From the NCBI RefSeq assembly GCF_000799565.1, contig NZ_JUHB01000001.1:1426001-1490000 (forward strand): a stretch of 64,000 bases of DNA, given 5' to 3'. This document shows, piece after piece, positions 57,282-64,000 of this stretch; position 1 is the stretch's first letter; every line of letters begins with the position of its first letter. Position numbers and translations under genes: made by a program. The notes below the pieces were generated by a model. It was not told the DNA's origin. It saw only the letters and a program-made list of their open reading frames with translations, and searched no databases. Source of the DNA: Cellulophaga sp. Hel_I_12. Lineage in GTDB: Bacteria > Bacteroidota > Bacteroidia > Flavobacteriales > Flavobacteriaceae.

Positions 57282-58025
57282 ATGATATTATTAGGGATTG
57301 ATGTAGGTGGATCTGGGATGAAAGGGGCATTAGTAGATACTACAACAGGTGAATTAGTAACCGAACGTTTTCGAATTCCCACGCCAAAATCAAGAAAACC
57401 AGAAGAAATGGCTGAAGTGTTTGCGCAAATCGTGAAACATTTTGATTATAAGGGTCCCATTGGTTGTGGTTTTCCTACGATTATTAAAAATGGCACCTGC
57501 AAAGCCCATGGAAATTTAAGCAAAAAATGGCTAGGCCTTAACGCAGAAGAGCTTTTTAGTGATTATACGGGTATGCCAGTTACGGTGATCAATGATGCTG
57601 ACGCTGCAGGGTATGCCGTAATGAATTATGGTATCGGAAAAGGAAAGAAAGGTTTAGTTCTTATTATTACGATAGGGACTGGTTTAGGTAGTGGTGCCTT
57701 TTGGAATGGTGAGTTACTTCCGAATTTTGAATTAGGACAAATTCCATATCGCGAGCATAAAAAATTTGAATTATATGCCGCTGCCTCTATTAAGGAGCAA
57801 GAAAAACTAAGTTATAAGAAGTGGGGAAAGCGCTTTAATAAATTTTTAGAGCATGTGGATTTGATTATATCCCCTGATTTGATCATACTTGGCGGAGGTA
57901 CTTCAAAAGATTTTGATCAATTTAAAGATCACGTTAAAATACAAACTCCTGTAGTCGCTGCTGAATTAGAAAATTATGCAGGGATTATTGGTGCCGCCAT
58001 AGCAGCGCTAAAAAAGAAACCCTAA
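57282..58025 (+). CDS. ROK-family kinase, polyphosphate-glucokinase-like
   Basis: This 247-residue protein has a ROK/actin-fold phosphate motif GIDVGGSGMKGALVD (5-19), a middle VINDADAAGYA with GLVLIITIGTGLGSGAF, and ILGGGTSKDF near the C-terminus. The length and wording fit polyphosphate-dependent glucokinases (PpgK), which phosphorylate glucose using polyphosphate or ATP. The donor cannot be told from sequence alone. It has its own promoter element and shares a terminator with the convergent lipoprotein gene. Confidence 0.85.
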   Translation: MILLGIDVGGSGMKGALVDTTTGELVTERFRIPTPKSRKPEEMAEVFAQIVKHFDYKGPIGCGFPTIIKNGTCKAHGNLSKKWLGLNAEELFSDYTGMPVTVINDADAAGYAVMNYGIGKGKKGLVLIITIGTGLGSGAFWNGELLPNFELGQIPYREHKKFELYAAASIKEQEKLSYKKWGKRFNKFLEHVDLIISPDLIILGGGTSKDFDQFKDHVKIQTPVVAAELENYAGIIGAAIAALKKKP

Positions 58026-58039
58026 TCGTATTTTTATCA

Positions 58040-58074
58040 AAAAAGCCTCGAATGAATTTCATTGGAGGCTTTTT
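58040..58074. terminator. Bidirectional terminator between the ROK kinase gene and the lipoprotein gene
   Basis: A stem of 10 bp (AAAAAGCCTC at 58040-58049 with 58065-58074) continues past one mismatch into a 5-bp inner stem, flanked by A and T tracts. Confidence 0.85.
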
Positions 58075-58080
58075 AATTTT

Positions 58081-58983
58081 TTATTTTTCTGAAGCTAGTT
58101 TTGCATCCGCAGGTTTTGAAAAAAATTGATCAGGCACTTGAGGAACAAAGGCCACATCACTGATCTCAATTTTGGTAACATATTCACCCATTTCTTCGTT
58201 TTCTGTCAACATATATGTTTTTAAACCATTGGGTAGTAGTATACTATTCGTTACTGTTTGGCCTGTAACTTCCATAATCTTTTCTGGCGAATGACCACCA
58301 TTTGGGAAATACTCAGGATAAGAAACAATATAGCGTATGGCACTTATGATATGTGTTTCTACATCAAAATAAAGTACGTAATAATCATCTGGTGCATCAC
58401 CAACATTGGCATCAAAAGTAATTTTTACCACATCTTGTAATTTACCTTTGTACACTTTCTGTTTTAGAAGTTCTAATTGAACACCTTCTCCATCCAAAAC
58501 AAAGGGGTAAGCTGCTAAATATAGTGGTGTTAGGGCCCAAAATTTAGTATCATATTGAAAGGTTGTACTATCTTTAGCCTTTACCCAAGCTTCCTTGCCA
58601 TCCCAACCAAAACTTGAGGTGGTATCAGCATAGGCGGTGTGCTTGGCTTTGTTATTCCAAGTGTCTATAACTTGATAGGTATTTCTTCGTGTAGAACCGT
58701 CTAAAGGTTGATAATCAAATCTAAATGATACATATCCATTGGCATACCAAGTATCTAGTCCACCATGCGCCTCCATAGACTTCCATACTATTTTTCCTGC
58801 CTCGGTTACATTTAAATTTTCTTTTGCAATGGCTACTCTATTTTCTATCCATTTTTGAGGTATCGCATAGCTTGCAGCTAATAGTTCTTGCGAATTTTCA
58901 GTTTCTAAATCTTTAGGCGCTTCCTTACAAGAAACTACAAAAAGAAAAAAAACAAGTATTGCAAAATTAAGTATCAGTTTCAT
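58081..58983 (-). CDS. Lipoprotein, probably DUF6503 family
   Basis: From ATG at 58983 this is 300 residues with a lipoprotein signal (FLFVVSC, acceptor Cys19). An in-frame ATG 13 codons upstream would place a polar stretch before the signal, so I reject it. The middle has MEAHGGLDTWYANGYVSFRF and NTYQVIDTWNNKA, then FDWE-like beta strands (YYVLYFDVETHIISAIRYI). I associate this pattern with DUF6503 but am not certain. It lies between the ROK kinase terminator and typA's terminator. Confidence 0.75.
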   Translation of the reverse strand: MKLILNFAILVFFLFVVSCKEAPKDLETENSQELLAASYAIPQKWIENRVAIAKENLNVTEAGKIVWKSMEAHGGLDTWYANGYVSFRFDYQPLDGSTRRNTYQVIDTWNNKAKHTAYADTTSSFGWDGKEAWVKAKDSTTFQYDTKFWALTPLYLAAYPFVLDGEGVQLELLKQKVYKGKLQDVVKITFDANVGDAPDDYYVLYFDVETHIISAIRYIVSYPEYFPNGGHSPEKIMEVTGQTVTNSILLPNGLKTYMLTENEEMGEYVTKIEISDVAFVPQVPDQFFSKPADAKLASEK

Positions 58984-59035
58984 TTCATTCGTTTTAATGG
59001 TTGGTTTGTAGTCGTTTGCCATTGTACTACATTAC

Positions 59036-59069
59036 AAAAAAACCCAAGAGAATTCTCTTGGGTTTTTTT
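59036..59069 (-). terminator. Intrinsic terminator after typA
   Basis: A perfect 15-bp stem (arms 59036-59050 and 59055-59069, 4-nt loop) with A7/T7 ends lies 23 bp after the typA stop. Confidence 0.9.
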
Positions 59070-59091
59070 ATTGGTAATCTTTGTTTGAAAA

Positions 59092-60891
59092 TTAAGCGAT
59101 TTTATTACGCTTACGTTCATTTTCAGTTAAATGAATTTTTCTTAAACGAATAAACTTCGGCGTTACCTCAACATATTCATCTTTTTGAATATACTCCAAT
59201 GCTTCTTCTAATGAAAACTTTATTGCCGGAACAATTTTAGCCTTATCATCTGCTCCTGAAGAACGCACGTTTGATAGTTTTTTAGTTTTAGTAATGTTGA
59301 TCGTCATATCATCGCCTCTAGAATTTTCGCCGATCACTTGACCTTCGTAAATATCTTCTCCTGGATCTACGAAAAACTTACCTCTATCTTGTAATTTATC
59401 AATAGAATAAGGAATAGATTTTCCTAATTCCATAGACACCAACGAGCCATTTTGACGCTGTGGAATATCACCTTTCATAGGCTGGTATTCTAAAAATCGG
59501 TGCGACATGATAGCTTCACCAGCCGTAGCTGTTAACAACTGATTTCTCAAACCAATAATACCTCTTGACGGAATTAAAAATTCACAGATCATTCGGTTGC
59601 CCTTCGCCTCCATACTGGTCATTTCTCCTTTTCTTATAGATACCATCTCTACAGCTCTACCCGAAACTTCTTCAGGTAAATCTATCGTCAATTGTTCAAT
59701 TGGCTCACATTTTACACCATCAATCTCTTTGATAATTACTTGTGGTTGGCCAATTTGCATTTCGTAACCTTCGCGACGCATGGTCTCAATTAAAACCGAT
59801 AAATGCAATACACCTCTACCGAATACTAAAAATTTATCTGCACTGTTTGTTTCATTCAAACGAAGCGCTAGATTTTTTTCCAACTCACGCTCTAAACGAT
59901 CTTTAATATGACGAGAGGTTACAAATTTTCCATCTTTACCAAAAAACGGACTATCATTAATCGTAAACAACATACTCATGGTTGGTTCATCGATAGCTAT
60001 TGTTTTTAAAGCTTCAGGATTTTCAATATCAGCAACAGTATCGCCAATTTCAAATCCTTCTAAACCTACAATAGCACAGATATCACCTGTTTTTACTTCT
60101 TGAACTTTAAGACGCCCAAGACCCTCAAAAGTATATAATTCTTTTATTTTTGTTTTTACAATTTTACCGTCTCTTTTTACCAAAGAAACTTGTTGATTTT
60201 CTTTTAAACTACCTCTTAACAATCTACCAATGGCAATACGTCCGGTAAAAGAAGAGAAATCTAAAGAAGTGATCAACATTTGTGTATTCCCCTCTTTAGC
60301 TTCGAAAGTAGGAATATGTTCTATCACCATATCCAATAATGGCTCAATATTTTCGGTCTGATTTTTCCAATCATCGCTCATCCAGTTATTTTTGGCAGAA
60401 CCATAAACGGTAGGGAAATCTAACTGCCATTCTTCAGCACCAAGCTCAAACATCAGATCAAAAACTTTTTCATGAACTTCTTCAGGAGTACAGTTTTCTT
60501 TATCCACTTTATTAATCACAACACAAGGCTTTAAACCTAAATCAATAGCCTTTTGCAAAACAAAACGCGTTTGCGGCATAGGTCCTTCAAAAGCATCTAC
60601 TAGCAAAAGAACACCATCTGCCATGTTTAGAACACGCTCCACTTCACCACCAAAATCGGCGTGACCAGGAGTATCAATGATGTTGATTTTAGTACCTTTA
60701 TACACTACTGAAACGTTTTTTGAAGTAATGGTAATACCTCGTTCACGCTCTAGATCGTTATTATCTAATATTAAATCACCTGTATTTTGGTTCTCTCTGA
60801 ACAACTGACAGTGATACATAATTTTATCGACCAAGGTAGTTTTACCGTGATCTACGTGGGCAATAATCGCAATGTTTTTTGTTGCTGACAT
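59092..60891 (-). CDS. typA: Translational GTPase TypA/BipA
   Basis: TypA is a ribosome-binding GTPase used in assembly and stress. The 599-residue protein has all G motifs: AHVDHGKTT (11-19), [10 protein letters not shown] near 74 and NKVD near 128. It also shows elongation-factor-like domains and the BipA C-terminal domain ([32 protein letters not shown]). A perfect -7 element (TACCTTTG, minus, 60939-60932) lies 40 bp upstream. A small inverted repeat in the leader may form a hairpin. Confidence 0.95.
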   Translation of the reverse strand: MSATKNIAIIAHVDHGKTTLVDKIMYHCQLFRENQNTGDLILDNNDLERERGITITSKNVSVVYKGTKINIIDTPGHADFGGEVERVLNMADGVLLLVDAFEGPMPQTRFVLQKAIDLGLKPCVVINKVDKENCTPEEVHEKVFDLMFELGAEEWQLDFPTVYGSAKNNWMSDDWKNQTENIEPLLDMVIEHIPTFEAKEGNTQMLITSLDFSSFTGRIAIGRLLRGSLKENQQVSLVKRDGKIVKTKIKELYTFEGLGRLKVQEVKTGDICAIVGLEGFEIGDTVADIENPEALKTIAIDEPTMSMLFTINDSPFFGKDGKFVTSRHIKDRLERELEKNLALRLNETNSADKFLVFGRGVLHLSVLIETMRREGYEMQIGQPQVIIKEIDGVKCEPIEQLTIDLPEEVSGRAVEMVSIRKGEMTSMEAKGNRMICEFLIPSRGIIGLRNQLLTATAGEAIMSHRFLEYQPMKGDIPQRQNGSLVSMELGKSIPYSIDKLQDRGKFFVDPGEDIYEGQVIGENSRGDDMTINITKTKKLSNVRSSGADDKAKIVPAIKFSLEEALEYIQKDEYVEVTPKFIRLRKIHLTENERKRNKIA

Positions 60892-60931
60892 AATACTTTA
60901 TTAAAGGAATTCTCTTTGCGAAAATTCCGCG

Positions 60932-60939
60932 CAAAGGTA
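60932..60939 (-). promoter_or_regulatory. -7 element for typA
   Basis: The minus strand reads TACCTTTG, matching TAnnTTTG, 40 bp upstream of the ATG. No TTG is seen at the usual -33 distance. Confidence 0.5.
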
Positions 60940-61141
60940 CTGCTATTTTTCGAAGTGGAAACTAAAGTTATGATTTTTTTAGTATGCTGATTTAGAGGTA
61001 GTTTACTTTTTAATTTTAAAAGCTAAAACCCAAGCTAATTTAGCACTTCAAATAATACCATAACAAATATTAAAATCCTCTTTAAAAAAATTTAGTCTTG
61101 CTTGTAGTCTAATCTAAAACCCTGCTGGATAAACTACCGTT

Positions 61142-61173
61142 GGCGGCCAAAGGTTTTTTGCGAACTTGCCGCC
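61142..61173. ncRNA. Candidate structured RNA or repeat element in the typA-kdsA gap
   Basis: The arms GGCGGC (61142-61147) and GCCGCC (61168-61173) pair perfectly, with further CG pairs outside a bulge. A T run follows 8 nt later on the plus strand. The surrounding ~60 bp are clearly more GC-rich than the flanks. It could be a small RNA, a terminator-like structure or a dispersed repeat. Confidence 0.3.
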
Positions 61174-61302
61174 TCGCTACCTTTTTTATTTTCTGAGCAA
61201 AGGATCATAAGACCGAAAGTTAGAGCTGCACTACTACTTAATTTTATATATTATTAGATGGTTTAGATTTTTCTATTCCTTTAAATACCAGTCCAAAAAT
61301 AG

Positions 61303-61310
61303 TATCTTTG
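61303..61310 (+). promoter_or_regulatory. -7 element for kdsA
   Basis: The sequence TATCTTTG matches TAnnTTTG, 20 bp before the ATG. Confidence 0.55.
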
Positions 61311-61330
61311 CTACTCAAAATTTATTTCAA

Positions 61331-62149
61331 ATGAAGCTCGATAAAATTCCTCAACTAAAATATACGAATCGTAATAATTTTTTTCTTTTATGTGGCCCAT
61401 GTGCTATAGAAGGTGAAGAAATGGCCATGAGAATTGCAGAACGCATTATGACCATTACCGATAAATTAGAGATTCCCTATATCTTTAAAGGTAGTTTTAA
61501 AAAGGCAAATCGCTCTCGTGTGGATTCATTTTCTGGCATAGGTGATGAAAAAGCGCTGAAAATATTGCGAAAAGTATCAGAGACTTTTAAAGTACCTACG
61601 GTTACCGATATTCATGAAACTAGTGATGCCCTGATGGCTGCTGAATACGTCGATGTTCTTCAGATTCCGGCTTTTTTAGTGCGCCAAACAGATTTGGTGG
61701 TGGCTGCAGCAAAAACAGGAAAGGTCGTAAACCTCAAAAAAGGACAATTTATGAGTCCTGAAAGTATGCAACACGCCGTTACTAAAGTTACCGATTCTGG
61801 AAACGAACAAGTAACGATTACCGACCGCGGTACTATGTTTGGCTATAAAGATATGATTGTTGATTTTAGAGGCATCCCTACCATGAAAGCTTATGCGCCT
61901 GTAGTTTTAGATGTTACGCATTCTTTACAACAACCCAACCAAACCAGCGGTGTTACAGGCGGGAGGCCTGATATGATTGAAACCATTGCAAGAGCGGGTA
62001 TTGTTACCGGTGCAGATGGTATTTTTATGGAAACACATTTTGATCCCTCCATAGCTAAAAGCGACGGTGCCAATATGTTGCATTTAGATCATTTAGAGAA
62101 ATTACTAAGCAACTTGGTCGCTATCCGAAAAACGGTGAATAGCCTGTAA
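61331..62149 (+). CDS. kdsA: KDO-8-phosphate synthase
   Basis: KdsA joins phosphoenolpyruvate and arabinose 5-phosphate to make KDO 8-phosphate for lipopolysaccharide. The 272-residue protein has CGPCAIEG (21-28), IFKGSFKKANRSR with Lys53, Lys57 and Lys58, SGIGDEKAL and VTDIHETSD, and DVTHSLQQPNQ near the C-terminus. Cys24 in GPCAIE matches the metal ligand of the metal-dependent (class II) KdsA, so this enzyme is probably metal-dependent. It has its own promoter element. Confidence 0.95.
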   Translation: MKLDKIPQLKYTNRNNFFLLCGPCAIEGEEMAMRIAERIMTITDKLEIPYIFKGSFKKANRSRVDSFSGIGDEKALKILRKVSETFKVPTVTDIHETSDALMAAEYVDVLQIPAFLVRQTDLVVAAAKTGKVVNLKKGQFMSPESMQHAVTKVTDSGNEQVTITDRGTMFGYKDMIVDFRGIPTMKAYAPVVLDVTHSLQQPNQTSGVTGGRPDMIETIARAGIVTGADGIFMETHFDPSIAKSDGANMLHLDHLEKLLSNLVAIRKTVNSL

Positions 62150-62343
62150 GTCGTTATAAGCTATGCAGGACTAATCTAAAAGTCAATACACGCACGGCAT
62201 TATTATGGGGCAAAAATTCAATAACTTTTTATAGCTATTTGTGACAACACCATGAAAACACATTAAAAAAGAGTTTCTTTTATCTTAATGATTTAGCCAC
62301 CATATCTCAGTTATACCCATTCAAAAAGTTGAAAATACTATTT

Positions 62344-63546
62344 TTAATTCCCATCTACATACTCTTGTAAATACGCATAACGTGGTGTGAGTTTTCCATT
62401 TTTTGTCATTCTAGCACGTTCTAAAACCCCATTTTTATCTCCATTAAAAAAAGCAGGAATTACATGCTTTAAAAAAGCGTCTCCAAAACCTTCACTGGCA
62501 TCACGAGGCAATTCACAAGGTAAATTATCTACAGCCATAACAGCAATAGCCTCAGGGTGTTTAAAGTCTGTTACTGTTTCAGTTTTTGGGTCATAACCAT
62601 AAATTGGATCAGCAATAGTAGAAGGTTTAATAGTTGTTGCTACTGGCCCATCGATGTCACAACTTACGTCGGCGACCACCTTTATTTTAAAATCAGGGTG
62701 TTTTACATCTTCTCTTGTATACAAATAAGGAGCTCCTTGACCGTAAAAATGCCCTGCAATATAAAAATCTGTTACTTTAGTAAACCTAAAAAAGTTAGAT
62801 TCATATTGTTCTGGATGGGCAAAAAAATCTTGCTTATTACCTCGAACACCATCGCTACGCTTATTATATTCTGAAGCATCAATCTGACAATATACAGGTT
62901 CTAAAAATTGTTTTTCCAGATATTCCTTAACCGAAACTTTTTTCAGGTGCATAGCGTCTAACATTTCTTTTGCACCATTACCCACTCTACCCCTGCCCGT
63001 CAATAAAATTTTAATATTTGGGAGCTTAATTTTTCGAAGTTCCGCAATCAAAGCTTCTTGATTTGCTAAATTTTCAGCTTTAGGAAGTTCAAAAGCTTCA
63101 AACTTGAGTCCGTATGCTCTAAAACCATTATACGCGCCTACGATACCAGCATACCGGCCAAATGCTACCAAACGCTGCCCACTTTCATTCGTAATTACTT
63201 CATGATCGTAAAGTTCAATATTTTTAGCTAAAACAGCTTGTAACAAGCTACGGTTGTACGACTGCTTTTTTATGGTGTGTGAAAAGAAAAAATATTTTTT
63301 ATCAGGGATTAGATTTTCTATAGGGACTTCCTTTACACCAAGCAAGACCTCACAATCTTCCATACGCGAAGCAACGGTAACATCTTGTTCCTTATAAGCA
63401 GCATCTTGATAGGTTCTTATGGGTGATGGCTCGACAATAACAGCTGCATCAGGAAAATTTTTTAACAATTCTTTACAGGCTTCTGGAGAAAGAACAACGC
63501 GCTTATCTGGTGGATTCTTACGCTCTCTAATAATGCCAAATTTCAT
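62344..63546 (-). CDS. AlaDH/PNT-type dehydrogenase, saccharopine-dehydrogenase-like
   Basis: This 400-residue protein opens MKFGIIRERKNPPDKRVVLSP, the N-terminal domain shared by alanine dehydrogenase, transhydrogenase alpha and lysine-forming saccharopine dehydrogenase. A nucleotide-binding KILLTGRGRVGNGAKEML lies near 178-195. Later FYIAGHFYGQGAPYLYTRED and VVADVSCDIDGPVATT resemble the Lys1/saccharopine group more than alanine dehydrogenase. The substrate is uncertain; lysine or related amino-acid metabolism is the best guess. The gene stands alone. Confidence 0.8.
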   Translation of the reverse strand: MKFGIIRERKNPPDKRVVLSPEACKELLKNFPDAAVIVEPSPIRTYQDAAYKEQDVTVASRMEDCEVLLGVKEVPIENLIPDKKYFFFSHTIKKQSYNRSLLQAVLAKNIELYDHEVITNESGQRLVAFGRYAGIVGAYNGFRAYGLKFEAFELPKAENLANQEALIAELRKIKLPNIKILLTGRGRVGNGAKEMLDAMHLKKVSVKEYLEKQFLEPVYCQIDASEYNKRSDGVRGNKQDFFAHPEQYESNFFRFTKVTDFYIAGHFYGQGAPYLYTREDVKHPDFKIKVVADVSCDIDGPVATTIKPSTIADPIYGYDPKTETVTDFKHPEAIAVMAVDNLPCELPRDASEGFGDAFLKHVIPAFFNGDKNGVLERARMTKNGKLTPRYAYLQEYVDGN

Positions 63547-63972
63547 AGTTGATGTATTTTGAGTAAAAATAATTAAAAATCAAAAAAGAGCAATTCCCAA
63601 TCAGAGAAACTTGTTTTCTTTGCTTTGGGATTCATGAGTTATTTGGTACTTTTTTTCTTTCCTTTTGAATGTGTTGCTGGTTGAAAGCTTTAAGCTAAAC
63701 ACCAACTTTTTACATGAGCAGGGTTAAAAAAAATAGTAATTTAACTATTGTTAGGTGTATTGTTGTAAATATAACACAAGACAAGATGGCACGCAAAACT
63801 TTTTTTGGAATACTTTTTGAAGTATCTTTGCTGGCTATGCTGGATAAATAAACAATTCATTTGGCATTTTCAAGTTCGTTGACAAGAATAAAAAAGTGAA
63901 GTTAAAAAGTGTGTTGATTTAAAATCGACAATACTCCTATATTCACCTTGACACCATCGTGTCTAATTCAAT
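63547..63972. other. Intergenic region upstream of ssrA
   Basis: This 426-bp gap has no supported gene. It holds a -7-like TATCTTTG (63823-63830) with a TTG 15 bp upstream, a better-placed TTG-N22-TATATTCA (63914-63946) closer to ssrA, and a 7-bp hairpin at 63913-63929. A 17-codon frame at 63786 overlaps the first promoter-like element and is probably not a gene. Confidence 0.5.
63914..63946 (+). promoter_or_regulatory. Candidate promoter of ssrA
   Basis: TTG at 63914-63916, 22 bp, TATATTCA at 63939-63946. The -7 element is imperfect (ends TTCA, not TTTG). It lies about 27 bp upstream of the mature 5' end. Confidence 0.4.
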
Positions 63973-64000
63973 GGGGCCGACTGGTTTTGACAGCGAGACC
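63973..64000 (+). ncRNA. ssrA: tmRNA, 5' end only (partial)
   Basis: The last 28 bases begin GGGGCCGACTGGTTTTGACA, the conserved 5' acceptor-arm and D-arm-like start of bacterial tmRNA. tmRNA with SmpB frees ribosomes stalled on broken mRNAs. The tag frame and 3' half lie beyond the window. Confidence 0.8.

Larger units (their letters stand above)
60892..61330. other. Intergenic region between typA and kdsA
   Basis: This 439-bp divergent gap has no coding sequence I can support. It contains the typA -7 element near 60935, a GC-rich hairpin island at ~61142-61173 within otherwise AT-rich DNA, and the kdsA -7 element at 61303. Confidence 0.6.

Noticed and set aside
63786..63839. 17-codon frame upstream of ssrA
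   Set aside because: It overlaps a promoter-like element and is too short to support.

Overview
The window looks like chromosomal DNA from an AT-rich marine-type Flavobacteriia (Bacteroidota). The evidence is a type IX secretion type B C-terminal domain, a fused SecDF, a Rho with a long disordered insert, BT_3928, DUF1599, DUF4293 and DUF2911 family proteins, many Cys-anchored lipoproteins, and promoters that fit the Bacteroidota pattern TTG-N17-23-TAnnTTTG. Nearly all of it is core housekeeping sequence. I see no transposase, integrase, phage gene, CRISPR array or plasmid function.

Layout. 1-5.9 kb is the most accessory-looking part. It holds a truncated glycosidase fused to a probable outer-membrane barrel, and a membrane-spanning LuxR-type regulator. 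The 250 bp between them carry four copies of TGTTGAGGTA. 5.9-10.7 kb (minus strand) holds clpS, an M57 metalloprotease lipoprotein, prmA, tpiA, a BT_3928 membrane protein and a DUF1599 protein. Divergent from these are folP and cdaA (c-di-AMP synthase). 12.7-20.8 kb holds a DUF3667 protein, an ABC exporter with truA, a YfcE-like phosphoesterase, a DUF4293 protein, rho, and a lipoprotein/membrane protein pair of unknown function. 20.8-25.8 kb holds rpsT, two tRNA-Glu genes, proS, a Gly/Trp/Asn repeat lipoprotein and an OmpP1/FadL porin. 25.9-33 kb holds a T9SS cargo protein, folE, cysS, yidD, lgt, a DUF192 lipoprotein and an ATPase with one degenerate cassette. 33-45.3 kb holds secDF, mdh, a small lipoprotein, a DUF6588 protein, gyrB, asnB, a DUF2911 protein and an amidohydrolase. 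45.6-55 kb holds an ABC-F ATPase, a YkgJ-type cysteine cluster protein, a PepSY protein, an OmpA-family protein, and a TPR protein paired with a plug-less TonB-receptor-like barrel. 55-64 kb holds ftsE, a YbjQ protein, a NUDIX protein with a membrane segment, a polyphosphate-glucokinase-like ROK kinase, a lipoprotein, typA, kdsA, an AlaDH/PNT-type dehydrogenase, and the 5' end of ssrA (tmRNA) at the right edge.

Working together. folP and folE serve folate/pterin synthesis. proS, cysS, two tRNA-Glu, rpsT, truA, prmA, typA, the ABC-F protein and ssrA serve translation. lgt, yidD, secDF, OmpP1, OmpA, the TPR/barrel pair and the T9SS cargo serve envelope biogenesis. Strong hairpin terminators separate many of the convergent units.

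The best candidate for something not routinely described is the left edge: a regulator that appears to span the membrane and bind DNA directly, a glycosidase-barrel fusion, and a helically phased operator-like array. Secondary leads are intergenic 7-bp-period repeats at gene 3' ends, the low-complexity repeat lipoprotein, and the plug-less barrel with its TPR partner.
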